A stretch of 27,549 nucleotides of DNA. It comes from RGIG4140 sp045635565 (GTDB taxonomy: Bacteria; Pseudomonadota; Alphaproteobacteria; CAAHEQ01; UBA3637). Numbering within the stretch: position 1 is the stretch's first letter; the number at the start of each line of letters is the position of its first letter. The notes beneath the pieces were generated by a model, which was not told the origin of the DNA, made no database searches, and saw only the letters and a program-made list of their open reading frames with translations. The translations under genes were made by a program, and so were the position numbers. Positions 7,460 through 15,279 of the stretch are shown one piece after another. Location of the stretch: NCBI GenBank assembly GCA_045635565.1, contig JAZTVX010000039.1:1-27549 (forward strand), in the 5' to 3' direction.

Positions 7460-8649
7460 TTATAACTCCTTTTTTTAACGGTCAACAAAGGAATACACCC
7501 AAACAAATGATACGATTTTTTGTAACGGGATTTTTTCTGTTTTACCTTTAATAATGGTATTCTGCAGACATAATATACTTGTTTTAACGGATTGGATTTG
7601 ATTTCAAACACCCTTAATCCAAGGAAATAAAAGCGATAACGTGTTGTCATGGGGGCATTTTCCTGCTTTCTTTTTTTAGACAGTTTAGCTAAATGTAACT
7701 GTATTTTTTCCGTATCAACGGTTAATTCTTCTTCTGCCCAAGTCAGAATGTTCTTTTTTTCTTTTTCCCAACGAGCATATCCTTCTTGAATGAATTGTAA
7801 CGTGTTTTTTTGAATTTGTCGAACATGATGAATAGTGAGAGGTTGTGGATTTTTAAAGTCACACAAGAAACCCGTTTTCCCGTGTTCAATATATTCATTC
7901 ATCGTTGCATCATCATGTGCAATCACGCAACGCCCCATCGACATGGCTTCCAAAAAACTCATCCCGATACCTTCATAAATGCGTGGGGCAATATAAAGAG
8001 CTGATTTTTGCACATCTTTTAACATATCTTCTTTTTTATCGTACCAAGATGAATATGAAATCATGCTTTGCCATTGTTCGGATGGTTCAATAAATTGATG
8101 GCTGGGGTCCAGTGCTTTATGAAAATGAACGTGATTTAAATGGGTATTTTTTAAAACCGTTTCGACCGAACGAATATTGATTTCATTTGTTCTTTGCCAA
8201 AAGAAAACCGAATCAAGTCGTCCCATGTTGTTAACAGATAATGGTTTCGGAAAATATTGAATATAACGTGCTGAAAAACCGGCATTTGTCAAATCATTGT
8301 ATATAGATTTCGAAAAACACACGGTTTGAACGTCTGTATATTCTGCCCATAAAGGAGAGAAGGCTCCTCCTTGAAAAATATAATAATCATACATCGGAAA
8401 AAAGATACACCGTTGAAAATGAATATATTTTTTCAACGTGTTGAGTGACGGCATGATTTGCCATAAAACAACGACATCAAATGTTTTACCGTCTAATTCT
8501 TTATAAACAGAAACATCGTCTGAATGGGGGTCGAAATAAAAATGTGTGATATCATATTTTTTGGCAAACATGTCTTGAATAAAGTCTGATGACTTTGTTT
8601 TCAAATGATATGTGTGTCCGATGAAAAGAAGTGATTTTTTTTGAGCCAT
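7453..8649 (-). CDS. Family 4-type glycosyltransferase with C-terminal repeat tail
   Basis: 398 residues. The C-terminal Rossmann half carries the GT4 signature EGIGMSFLEAMSMG (E-x7-E) followed by CVIAHDDATMNEYIEHGKTGFLC, which binds the nucleotide-sugar donor. The N-terminal half (LLFIGHTYHLK...) is the acceptor domain. From about residue 335 a tail of three roughly 20-residue units resembles that of the neighbouring GT2 (FYFLGLRVFEIK, YYVCRIPLLKVKQKK, YHLFGCIPLLTVKK). The gene starts 15 nt after the cytidylyltransferase-like gene. Donor and acceptor are unknown. Confidence 0.85.
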   Translation of the reverse strand: MAQKKSLLFIGHTYHLKTKSSDFIQDMFAKKYDITHFYFDPHSDDVSVYKELDGKTFDVVVLWQIMPSLNTLKKYIHFQRCIFFPMYDYYIFQGGAFSPLWAEYTDVQTVCFSKSIYNDLTNAGFSARYIQYFPKPLSVNNMGRLDSVFFWQRTNEINIRSVETVLKNTHLNHVHFHKALDPSHQFIEPSEQWQSMISYSSWYDKKEDMLKDVQKSALYIAPRIYEGIGMSFLEAMSMGRCVIAHDDATMNEYIEHGKTGFLCDFKNPQPLTIHHVRQIQKNTLQFIQEGYARWEKEKKNILTWAEEELTVDTEKIQLHLAKLSKKRKQENAPMTTRYRFYFLGLRVFEIKSNPLKQVYYVCRIPLLKVKQKKSRYKKSYHLFGCIPLLTVKKRSYKC

Positions 8650-8664
8650 GATATACCTGTTCGT

Positions 8665-9099
8665 TTATTTTGCGTACCACTTTTCCAAAATCCAAGAAGA
8701 TGAATTGGCTTTGTTATCACCACCGACACCAAACGCCAAATCGACGTGGCATTCCCGACAAACATCATCTTCCCGAATGTTACCGGCTCCACGGTCCCCC
8801 CCATTTGCAAAAACAAGGTGGGCGTTTGGATATTTTAAACGGGCTTTGCGAATGCCATCAGATGCCGAATTATCGGAATCGTCAAACGCAAGTGTATCAA
8901 TAACACCTTTTAAATTTTCACAAATGGCTTGACGGGTTTTAAAACTTTGGAAGTTTTTGCCCTTTTTACGAATTAGCCACTCATCAGAATTGATTAGAAC
9001 GATGACACCATCACTAATAGCAGCACTGGCCTTAATCATATCAATATGACCTTCGTGGATGGGGTCAAACCCACCACTGACAATATAATACGTTTTCAT
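8665..9099 (-). CDS. Cytidylyltransferase-like nucleotidyltransferase
   Basis: 144 residues of the HxGH nucleotidyltransferase superfamily. The motif GGFDPIHEGHIDMI (His15, His18) binds the nucleotide, NSDEWLIRKKGK is the middle strand-loop, and the C-terminal SSSWIL replaces the ISSTxI loop. The family includes TagD, HldE-C and phosphopantetheine adenylyltransferase; the NSDEWL and FANGGDR patterns suit enzymes that activate a sugar or alditol phosphate as CDP- or ADP-linked donor. It is the first gene of the glycan operon, so it probably makes the activated donor used by the following transferases (inference). AGGAAC lies upstream of the ATG. Confidence 0.85.
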   Translation of the reverse strand: MKTYYIVSGGFDPIHEGHIDMIKASAAISDGVIVLINSDEWLIRKKGKNFQSFKTRQAICENLKGVIDTLAFDDSDNSASDGIRKARLKYPNAHLVFANGGDRGAGNIREDDVCRECHVDLAFGVGGDNKANSSSWILEKWYAK

Positions 9100-9138
9100 T
9101 TTATTTGTTCCTGTTTTTGACGTGATAAATATATTGGC

Positions 9139-9167
9139 AGGATATCCTTTTTTTATTCAACCGTCAA
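9139..9167 (-). promoter_or_regulatory. Promoter of the glycan operon
   Basis: Leftward -35 TTGACG (9162-9167), 17-bp spacer, -10 TATCCT (9139-9144), 39 nt before the first gene. The rest of 9168-9284 is AT-rich with no supported gene. Confidence 0.5.
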
Positions 9168-9284
9168 TGGTTATTTCTGTAATAAAAGTGCTTATGTCTA
9201 AAAAAGAAGACACATTTATCTTTAAACGGAATATATAGGTGTATCACTATCATAAAAAAGTATTTTATAATAATTGCAAAATGA

Positions 9285-9313
9285 TTGATTTGTCATTTGT
9301 GTTGTGATAAAAT
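9285..9313 (+). promoter_or_regulatory. Promoter of the first PH-like gene
   Basis: -35 TTGATT (9285-9290), 17-bp spacer, -10 TAAAAT (9308-9313). Confidence 0.5.
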
Positions 9314-9385
9314 GGGGGAAGAAAATATGTTGATTGCCTCACAAAATGGGAATAATGATTGTTTTTGTTGCGGGGGAAAAGTGAT

Positions 9386-9985
9386 ATGTACACAAAGTTA
9401 TTATCTGTATTTAAAGGTAGAATTTCTCCAAGTGAAAAAATTATTTGGGTCGGTAAACCAAAACTGATAAGTGCTATTTTTAGCATGATTTTTTCGGAAT
9501 TTACGATTTTTGTTGTTTTTTATGTCGGTGCTAATGTCATGTCTGTTCCTGATGCACGTAATATGCGTTTCTACATGTATTCCTACTCAGAGATACAAAA
9601 GATTGCTCCGATGTTTCTTTTTTGTTTGATATTGATGAGTGTCTGGATTTTATTCTTTTTGCTGCTTATTTATCATGCCTATAAAATGACATATGCTATT
9701 ACAGATAAATATTTTTACTGTCGTGACGGAACAAGTATTGAAAAATTTTCATTAACAGAATGTGAAGATGTAACTTTCCGTCGAGGAGTTATTGATAAAA
9801 TATTTGGTGTCGGATGTATATATTTGCACGTTAAACGCAGACGTTTAGAAGGGCGTCAACGTCCAAAAGAAATTCTATACATTCCTGATTTCAAAGTGGT
9901 TTCTTTTCAAATTCAACACGCAGTTGACAATGCAAAAAAACGGAAAAAAGAAGAAATACGGCGTAAATATCGTAAATCCGCTTAA
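9386..9985 (+). CDS. Membrane protein with bacterial PH-like domain (copy 1)
   Basis: 199 residues from MYTKLLSVF, chosen because GGGGGAA precedes it; an in-frame ATG at 9359 has no good site. The layout is that of YdbS/DUF304-type bacterial PH proteins: an N-terminal SEKIIWVGKP motif, two membrane helices (about 27-50 and 78-104), then the strand-rich domain YAITDKYFYCRDG...FSLTECEDVTFRRGVIDKIFGVGCIYL. The C-terminus is strongly basic. The function of these proteins is generally unknown. A paralog of the same design lies at 10729-11295, beyond the uracil-DNA glycosylase gene. Confidence 0.78.
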   Translation: MYTKLLSVFKGRISPSEKIIWVGKPKLISAIFSMIFSEFTIFVVFYVGANVMSVPDARNMRFYMYSYSEIQKIAPMFLFCLILMSVWILFFLLLIYHAYKMTYAITDKYFYCRDGTSIEKFSLTECEDVTFRRGVIDKIFGVGCIYLHVKRRRLEGRQRPKEILYIPDFKVVSFQIQHAVDNAKKRKKEEIRRKYRKSA

Positions 9986-10084
9986 TATAATTTATTGAAC
10001 AAATTGGGACGTGTTTTGTGTAGCGAAATGGTTTTTTTAGTGTTTTATTGTGAATAATTATTTATGATTGTGAAGGGTTTTCAC

Positions 10085-10112
10085 TTGAAAAAACAAATTT
10101 TTGTTGTATAAT
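10085..10112 (+). promoter_or_regulatory. Promoter of the uracil-DNA glycosylase gene
   Basis: -35 TTGAAA (10085-10090), 16-bp spacer, perfect -10 TATAAT (10107-10112), 21 nt before the start codon. Confidence 0.65.
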
Positions 10113-10133
10113 CTCGCTTAAAAAGAGGGAAAT

Positions 10134-10727
10134 ATGCTTGAAAAATTAGAACAATTACGTCAAGAATGTGCCGTTTGTCAAAAATGTCCGTTAGGGCAAA
10201 CACGTACAAACAGTGTTTTTTCAGATGGAAAACCGAATTCAAATTTGATGCTTATCGGTGAAGCCCCCGGTTTTAATGAGGATATGCAGGGTAAGCCGTT
10301 TGTCGGACGTGCCGGTCAATTACTGGATAAAATTTTTGAATCAGTGGGGTTATCCCGTGAAAAAGACGTCTATATATGTAATACACTCAAATGTCGTCCG
10401 CCTGATAATCGTGACCCGTTGCCATCTGAAAAAGAAGCATGTCGGGCTTATTTAGATGCTCAAATTGCTCTTTTAAAACCACGATTGATTTTATTATGCG
10501 GGAAAGTAGCCCTAACATCTTTTCTACCCGATGCCAAAGGAATTTCCAAAGTGCGGGGGCAATGGTTTGACGGACCGTATGGCTCTAAAATGATGCCGAT
10601 TTTTCACCCATCATATCTGTTACGTAACCCGATTGCTCGTCCGGGGTCACCCAAAGCATTGATGTGGGATGATATTCGGGAAATTAAACGGGCGTATGAT
10701 GAACTTGTTTTGAAAGGAAATGAATGA
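10134..10727 (+). CDS. Family 4 uracil-DNA glycosylase (4Fe-4S type)
   Basis: 197 residues. Four cysteines fit the [4Fe-4S] ligands of family 4 UDGs: Cys15 and Cys18 (CQKC) near the N-terminus, then Cys87 (NTLKC) and Cys103 (EAC). Motif A is GEAPG (42-46) followed by PFVGRAGQLLD, and the second active-site motif is HPSYLLR (from His158). The enzyme removes uracil from DNA to start base-excision repair. AGAGGGA precedes the ATG. The next gene starts immediately after the stop, so the second PH-like protein is probably co-transcribed. Confidence 0.93.
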   Translation: MLEKLEQLRQECAVCQKCPLGQTRTNSVFSDGKPNSNLMLIGEAPGFNEDMQGKPFVGRAGQLLDKIFESVGLSREKDVYICNTLKCRPPDNRDPLPSEKEACRAYLDAQIALLKPRLILLCGKVALTSFLPDAKGISKVRGQWFDGPYGSKMMPIFHPSYLLRNPIARPGSPKALMWDDIREIKRAYDELVLKGNE

Positions 10728-10728
10728 C

Positions 10729-11295
10729 ATGTATATGATGCAACCTTCTGTATTAAAAGATATGGTTAACCGTGATGAACGAATTATTTGGTGGGGAAAA
10801 CCACATCGGGCAGGGTTGATTTTAGAAGCGTTGTTTACACCGTTTGCCATTTTTGCACTCTGTTGGGGAACAATTGATGCCTTTATAAGTATTGATTTTT
10901 TTTTGAATAAAACTGATATTTGGGAAAAAGTGGGGGTTGTTGCTTTTATGACGCTCCACATGTGTCCTGTTTGGTTGTATATTTGGATGGTTGTACGTGC
11001 CTTTCGGAGTGGTAAAAAAATAGAGTATATCGTTACAGATAAAATGTTTTATCATTGGACAGGTTCGGAATGTATTTCTTGCCCCTTGGTAGATTATTAT
11101 CACATTTCCTATAAACAAGGTTTTTGGGATAAAAAATTCAATATTGGCGACATTTGTTTTCACAGTCGTGAGGAAGGCAGTGATTTAATTGAAAATATTA
11201 CTGATTTTCAGAGGGTTTTTTTTCAAATACGAGATGCTTTCATATATGCCAAAGAACAAGAAGATACTGAAAAGAAAAACAAAGATTCTTTGTGA
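10729..11295 (+). CDS. Membrane protein with bacterial PH-like domain (copy 2)
   Basis: 188 residues if started at the ATG at 10729, which lies 10 nt after AAGGA. An in-frame ATG at 10720 is too close to that site, and ATGs at 10735/10738 are alternatives. It has the same plan as 9386-9985: RDERIIWWGKP, two membrane helices (about 28-50 and 65-88), then IEYIVTDKMFYHW...YYHISYKQGFWDKKFNIGDICF. Divergence between the copies is large, so any duplication is old. The last bases, CTTTGTGATA around the stop codon, recur 70 bp downstream (see 11288-11367). Confidence 0.75.
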   Translation: MYMMQPSVLKDMVNRDERIIWWGKPHRAGLILEALFTPFAIFALCWGTIDAFISIDFFLNKTDIWEKVGVVAFMTLHMCPVWLYIWMVVRAFRSGKKIEYIVTDKMFYHWTGSECISCPLVDYYHISYKQGFWDKKFNIGDICFHSREEGSDLIENITDFQRVFFQIRDAFIYAKEQEDTEKKNKDSL

Positions 11296-11367
11296 TACCA
11301 AAGACGGATGTAAATTTTGTTCGACTGATACGATGGCTCAAAACGGTCAATGTATTACTTTGTGATA
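11288..11367. repeat. 10-bp direct repeat around gene ends
   Basis: CTTTGTGATA occurs at 11288-11297, spanning the stop of the PH-like gene, and at 11358-11367, spanning the stop of the Cys-rich fragment. In both places the reading frame is TTG TGA. Confidence 0.7.
11297..11365 (+). pseudogene. Possible remnant of a Cys-rich repeat protein C-terminus
   Basis: The frame beginning ACC at 11297 reads TKDGCKFCSTDT, MAQNGQCITL and a TGA stop at 11363-11365. The GCKFC...NGQC spacing resembles the DGTCKAC and NGSCVSC units of the large Cys-repeat protein at 25422-27549. The frame is open back into the end of the PH-like gene (an ATG at about 11249), but no Shine-Dalgarno suits it. It may be a leftover after recombination, or chance; 22 codons is too short to be sure. 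Confidence 0.3.
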
Positions 11368-11389
11368 TAAGAACAGATTGATGATTATT

Positions 11390-11423
11390 AAAAACGTCGT
11401 TTATGCCAATCAACGGCGTTTTT
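11390..11423 (+). terminator. Bidirectional terminator between converging genes
   Basis: AAAAACGTCGTT (11390-11401) pairs with AACGGCGTTTTT (11412-11423) over 12 bp with one G-T pair and a 10-nt loop. A and T runs on both sides let it serve the rightward PH-like gene and the leftward gene ending at 11504. Confidence 0.75.
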
Positions 11424-11503
11424 AATATTGGACATCTTCATTCGATAATAAGGTAAATGATTTTAACCTATCGTCAGATAATTGATTCTACAAATATCAT
11501 CGG

Positions 11504-11962
11504 TTATTTTTCGTAACTTAATACAAACGATACAAATTTTGTTGCTGTATTGTCCGGATAAAAAACGGCTTCACCCGATACGTTTTTTTTCTTTTCACAT
11601 GATAAAACAAACGGACAACGAACAGAATAACCGTTGGCTGATTGGTATTTATCTTCTCTCATTTCTTTGTAACGTTCCTGTGATTCACAGGTGCCGACTT
11701 CTTTCAACTGACAGACCCCGACAACTTCCTGTATTCGTTTTAACAAGCGGGCAATATTATTTATTTCGGCATTTTCAATGTATAGTGACGGCACACGTTC
11801 CACTTTCCAATCCGAAACAAAATCTTTGAATTTGGTTTGCATCGTGGACAAAGCGTGTTGTTCTTGTGCTTTGAATTTAAGCCGTTGAATATAACACGTA
11901 CCACCCCAACCGGCCAAGCCGAGCAAACATAAAACACAAATTAAAACAAATATTTTTTTCAT
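11504..11962 (-). CDS. Small membrane-anchored or secreted protein, unknown
   Basis: 152 residues with an N-terminal hydrophobic segment (about residues 4-22, containing two Cys and ending AGWGG) that is either a signal anchor or a poorly cleaved signal peptide. The rest is soluble with four further cysteines after residue 80 (GVCQLKEVGTC, RCPFVLSC), suited to two disulfides outside the cytoplasm. AAGGAG lies 9 nt before the ATG. No family is recognised. Confidence 0.7.
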   Translation of the reverse strand: MKKIFVLICVLCLLGLAGWGGTCYIQRLKFKAQEQHALSTMQTKFKDFVSDWKVERVPSLYIENAEINNIARLLKRIQEVVGVCQLKEVGTCESQERYKEMREDKYQSANGYSVRCPFVLSCEKKKNVSGEAVFYPDNTATKFVSFVLSYEK

Positions 11963-11983
11963 CTTAAAATCTCCTTTAATAGC

Positions 11984-12011
11984 ACTATAACATATTATCG
12001 TTAAAAATCAA
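11984..12011 (-). promoter_or_regulatory. Promoter of the 11504-11962 gene
   Basis: Leftward -35 TTGATT (12006-12011), 16-bp spacer, -10 TATAGT (11984-11989). Confidence 0.6.
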
Positions 12012-12096
12012 GACTTCTTTTTATCGTCGAAAGATGAGTTGTTTTTGCTTGCAATATTATCTTATATCTTAACAAATATATGACAGGTTAAAATAA

Positions 12097-13893
12097 ATGA
12101 AAACATGTTGTGAAAAACGTTCTCCCCTGTATTGCTACTGGCAACAAATTCCATGTTGTCGGGCTTTTAATCAAATGAATGTCGGTGTTTTGTTCACCAT
12201 TAACGGATGTGTACAGTTTGCCAATCAACAAATGTGCTTATATTTAAAACGAAAAGCATCTACACTTTATGCCCGTGGGTGGCATCATTTGTTTCGTGAT
12301 AATGCTCAATTGCGTCGGGATTTTGAACAAGCCGAACACATGCTTAACACATATGATTGTTGCTGTTTTATGAGCCAAAAATCATTATTTCCCAAAGCAC
12401 AGAGCCATCGGTTGTTTAAAATTATGGCATTTTGGGTGCATCCCCAAAATAAATCAGCCGGTATTTGTTGGGTTTTTCAAGATACGACAAACCTCATTGA
12501 AAAAGAAGAATTAACCCATTATGAAGCAACATCTTTAAAACTATTTGAGTTACTCCGACAATCATATACGGTCGGTTTTAACAAAAAGATGATTTTTAAA
12601 CATTTACTTGAAGAAGTTGTTAACCGTTACAGATTAAAAACAGCCCTGTATTTTGAACGGCACAATCAGGCACTCAAAACCGTGTTTGCCATTGGGAATA
12701 ATACGGATTTTCCTTATGAATTTGAACATGTTCCTATTGATGATGAAATACAAGAATCTGTTGCTTATCGAGCCATGAAGCACAAAAAACCAATGGGATG
12801 TTTAGATATTTCAGAACACCCGTTTTACCAAAAGCACCTCAAAAAACCCAATGATTTGAGTATTCAGGTAGCAACATTTGCATTTCCCGTTATTATTAAC
12901 CGGCATGTTGAAGGTGTTATCAGTTTATACAGTTATGATACTTTCTTTTTTTCCCGTCCTGTCGTACGACAATTAAGTCGATTGATTAACGAAATTTGTT
13001 TATACATTCAACAAGACAGAATAAAACAACAACACATTTCTGCCGAAAAAAAATTACAAAAACAATTGGCGTATCAAATTAGTACGTTAGAAAAAAACAA
13101 ACAACTCATGCTTCAACAAATGGCTGAATCCAATAAAACGGTTGCCGATTTAATCGTTGCACGTAATCAGGCAGAAACAGCCAATCGGTCAAAAATGAAT
13201 TTTTTAGCCAATGTTAGCCACGAATTAAGAACACCACTTAATGCCGTTTTGGGATTTACGCAAATGATACAAGCCGAAACATTTGGACCGATAGCCCAGC
13301 CTCAATATACAGAATACATCGGTTTTATTCATAAAAGTGCAACTCATTTATTGTCTTTAATCAATGATATTTTGGATTTATCCCGTATGGAAGCCGATAA
13401 ATTTATTTTAACGGAAACTGTTGTTTCTCTTAAAACCCTTTTGGAAGAATCACTGCGTCTTATTGCTCATTATCCGCAAGCCAGCGAGCGTCATTTTAAA
13501 CTGGATATGGCAACGGATATTTTTATCAAAGCCGATGAGCGTTCTTTGAAACAAATTGTGTTGAATGCGTTATCTAACGCTGTTAAATTTACCCGACAAG
13601 ACGGACATATTACCATCATTGTGCAATGTTCTACAGATGGTTTAACTTTGATTTTTGAAGATGACGGCATCGGCATTCCGGCAGATAAAATTGATTCTTT
13701 GTTTCAGCCGTTCACGCAAATTGAAAATATTTTAACCAGAACACACCAAGGTTCAGGATTAGGACTTGTATTAGTTCAAAAAATGGTTATACTACATCAA
13801 GGACGGGTTCGATTGGAAAGTGAAGAAGGTAAAGGTACACGTCTGATTATTCATTTTCCCACGGAACGAATCATAGATAAACGGGATAATTAA
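12097..13893 (+). CDS. Soluble PAS-GAF sensor histidine kinase, Cys-rich N-terminus
   Basis: 598 residues with no membrane helix. In order: a Cys-rich N-terminus (Cys4, 5, 13, 20, 21) leading into a PAS-like domain (about 25-130, with a CCC run at 88-90); a GAF-like domain (about 150-305); a coiled coil (310-365); the HisKA domain with phosphoacceptor His375 in NVSHELRTPLNAVLGF; and the ATPase domain with N-box NALSNAVKF (Asn494), G1 DDGIGIP (523), F-box FQPF and G2 GSGLGL (552). The stretch after the His (FGPI, YTEYIGFIHKSATHLLSLINDILDLSRMEA) resembles alphaproteobacterial PleC/DivJ/PdhS kinases that act on DivK. No response regulator gene is adjacent. The binding-protein gene starts 1 nt after the stop. 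Confidence 0.92.
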   Translation: MKTCCEKRSPLYCYWQQIPCCRAFNQMNVGVLFTINGCVQFANQQMCLYLKRKASTLYARGWHHLFRDNAQLRRDFEQAEHMLNTYDCCCFMSQKSLFPKAQSHRLFKIMAFWVHPQNKSAGICWVFQDTTNLIEKEELTHYEATSLKLFELLRQSYTVGFNKKMIFKHLLEEVVNRYRLKTALYFERHNQALKTVFAIGNNTDFPYEFEHVPIDDEIQESVAYRAMKHKKPMGCLDISEHPFYQKHLKKPNDLSIQVATFAFPVIINRHVEGVISLYSYDTFFFSRPVVRQLSRLINEICLYIQQDRIKQQHISAEKKLQKQLAYQISTLEKNKQLMLQQMAESNKTVADLIVARNQAETANRSKMNFLANVSHELRTPLNAVLGFTQMIQAETFGPIAQPQYTEYIGFIHKSATHLLSLINDILDLSRMEADKFILTETVVSLKTLLEESLRLIAHYPQASERHFKLDMATDIFIKADERSLKQIVLNALSNAVKFTRQDGHITIIVQCSTDGLTLIFEDDGIGIPADKIDSLFQPFTQIENILTRTHQGSGLGLVLVQKMVILHQGRVRLESEEGKGTRLIIHFPTERIIDKRDN

Positions 13894-13894
13894 G

Positions 13895-15160
13895 ATGTTA
13901 AAAAAACTGATATTTGTTTTATGTGTTTTAGGTGTAATGATGACTGTTTGTCTGGCACAGGCAGCCCCGAAAAAAGAAACGAAGCAAAATCGTTTTCAAA
14001 AAACGAAAACGGAAACGGTTGTGGAAGAAGAAAAATCCAAAAACAAAAAGAAACGTCGGATAAAATCTGAAATCAGTTGTGGTAAAACAGAACCGATTCG
14101 TATCGCCGGTTTTGTTACCAATCCGCCGTTTGGCTGGGTGAATGTGACACCACCGTCGGGGTTAAAAAAAGCCCAATATCACAATGCCGGTTTTGCATAT
14201 GATTTATTTGAACAAATGGCACATAACATTGGATTAAAAACGGCAAACGTTGGTTACACATCTTATCAAGATGCCATGCGTGATTTACGACGAGGTAAAA
14301 TTGACGTTGTTGTCGGAGCATATTATGACCGTCGCACGTTAGGGGCTGGTGTTAATTTATTATTTCCCAGTTACTTTACCAATCCGATTATGACGATTTT
14401 TTTGAAAGGTAAAGAACGACCCGTTCAATCATGGGAAGATTTACGGGGATTGAAAGGGGTTGTTCGTCAAGAAGAAATGATATATTCACTTATTTTCCAA
14501 CAATTGCCCAAAGATTTGGAAATCACACAGGTGAGTGGTTCAAAAAAAGCATTTCGCATGTTGTTAGAAGGGGAAGCCGACTTTATGATAACGGGTTTAT
14601 ATGGGGCAGAAGCAGAAGTTCGTCGGTATAAATTGGTTAATGACATTCATTTTGAACCGAAAACGTTGATTTCGCCGGAATTATTTTTTGTTTTTTCTTC
14701 TCATACCGATTGCCGTGTTTACAAGGATAAGTTGGCAGCGGAATTGAAAAAAATAAAAGCAGACAAAGATACTTATCATCGAACACTTGTGCAATATATT
14801 GATGATTGGGGTATGCGTTTTAAAGATAAACCGTCTTTGGTACAAGAAATCCGTCAGGAACGCATGAAAGCCGCTTTGCCGTCTGATATAAAAGATATAA
14901 CTTCTGACGAAACAGATGTATTGGAACAGGAACAATCACAGCCGGATACGGGTCATAATCAAGATACATCTGATAAAACAGATAATGTCTTGCCGATAAG
15001 TGTGATACAATCAGATGTATCGCAGGAAAAAGAAACGGTTGATACATCCTCTCAAAAGGGAGCACAACCGACGGATAAATCATCTCAATTACCGACAACG
15101 CAAATTATCTCTCCCAAGGTTCCGTTATCGCCATCTGCTCAACGTGCTTTACAATTTTAA
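13895..15160 (+). CDS. Family 3 periplasmic solute-binding protein with long tails
   Basis: 421 residues. A signal peptide (1 to about 23, ending AQA) is followed by a Lys/Glu-rich linker (25-58), a family 3 solute-binding domain (about 65-315) and a low-complexity Ser/Thr/Gln/Asp-rich tail (328-421). The domain shows IRIAGFVTNPPFGW, GFAYDLFEQMA, DLRRGKIDVVVGAYYDRR and GEADFMITG, typical of amino-acid or similar ligand receptors. No ABC permease is adjacent. Its tight link to the kinase suggests a sensory rather than a transport role, but the kinase is cytoplasmic, so a membrane partner would be missing (inference). Confidence 0.82.
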   Translation: MLKKLIFVLCVLGVMMTVCLAQAAPKKETKQNRFQKTKTETVVEEEKSKNKKKRRIKSEISCGKTEPIRIAGFVTNPPFGWVNVTPPSGLKKAQYHNAGFAYDLFEQMAHNIGLKTANVGYTSYQDAMRDLRRGKIDVVVGAYYDRRTLGAGVNLLFPSYFTNPIMTIFLKGKERPVQSWEDLRGLKGVVRQEEMIYSLIFQQLPKDLEITQVSGSKKAFRMLLEGEADFMITGLYGAEAEVRRYKLVNDIHFEPKTLISPELFFVFSSHTDCRVYKDKLAAELKKIKADKDTYHRTLVQYIDDWGMRFKDKPSLVQEIRQERMKAALPSDIKDITSDETDVLEQEQSQPDTGHNQDTSDKTDNVLPISVIQSDVSQEKETVDTSSQKGAQPTDKSSQLPTTQIISPKVPLSPSAQRALQF

Positions 15161-15183
15161 AAGTGAAGTCGCATATAACATTG

Positions 15184-15203
15184 ATGTTTCTCTTTGGAAA
15201 CAT
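15184..15203 (+). terminator. Possible weak terminator after the kinase operon
   Basis: ATGTTTC (15184-15190) and GAAACAT (15197-15203) form a 7-bp stem followed by GTTGTTTTAT. The stem is short and AT-rich. Confidence 0.35.
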
Positions 15204-15246
15204 GTTGTTTTATCTGGTTTGTATTAGAAAAAAAATACAAAAAGTA

Positions 15247-15274
15247 TTTACTTTTCATTTTATTTGTACATAAT
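15247..15274 (+). promoter_or_regulatory. Promoter of the MFS gene, giving a near-leaderless message
   Basis: -35 TTTACT (15247-15252), 16-bp spacer, -10 CATAAT (15269-15274). The ATG at 15280 is only 5 nt beyond the -10. The dyad CATAAT-AC-ATTATG (15269-15282) covers the -10 and the start codon. Confidence 0.45.
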
Positions 15275-15279
15275 ACATT

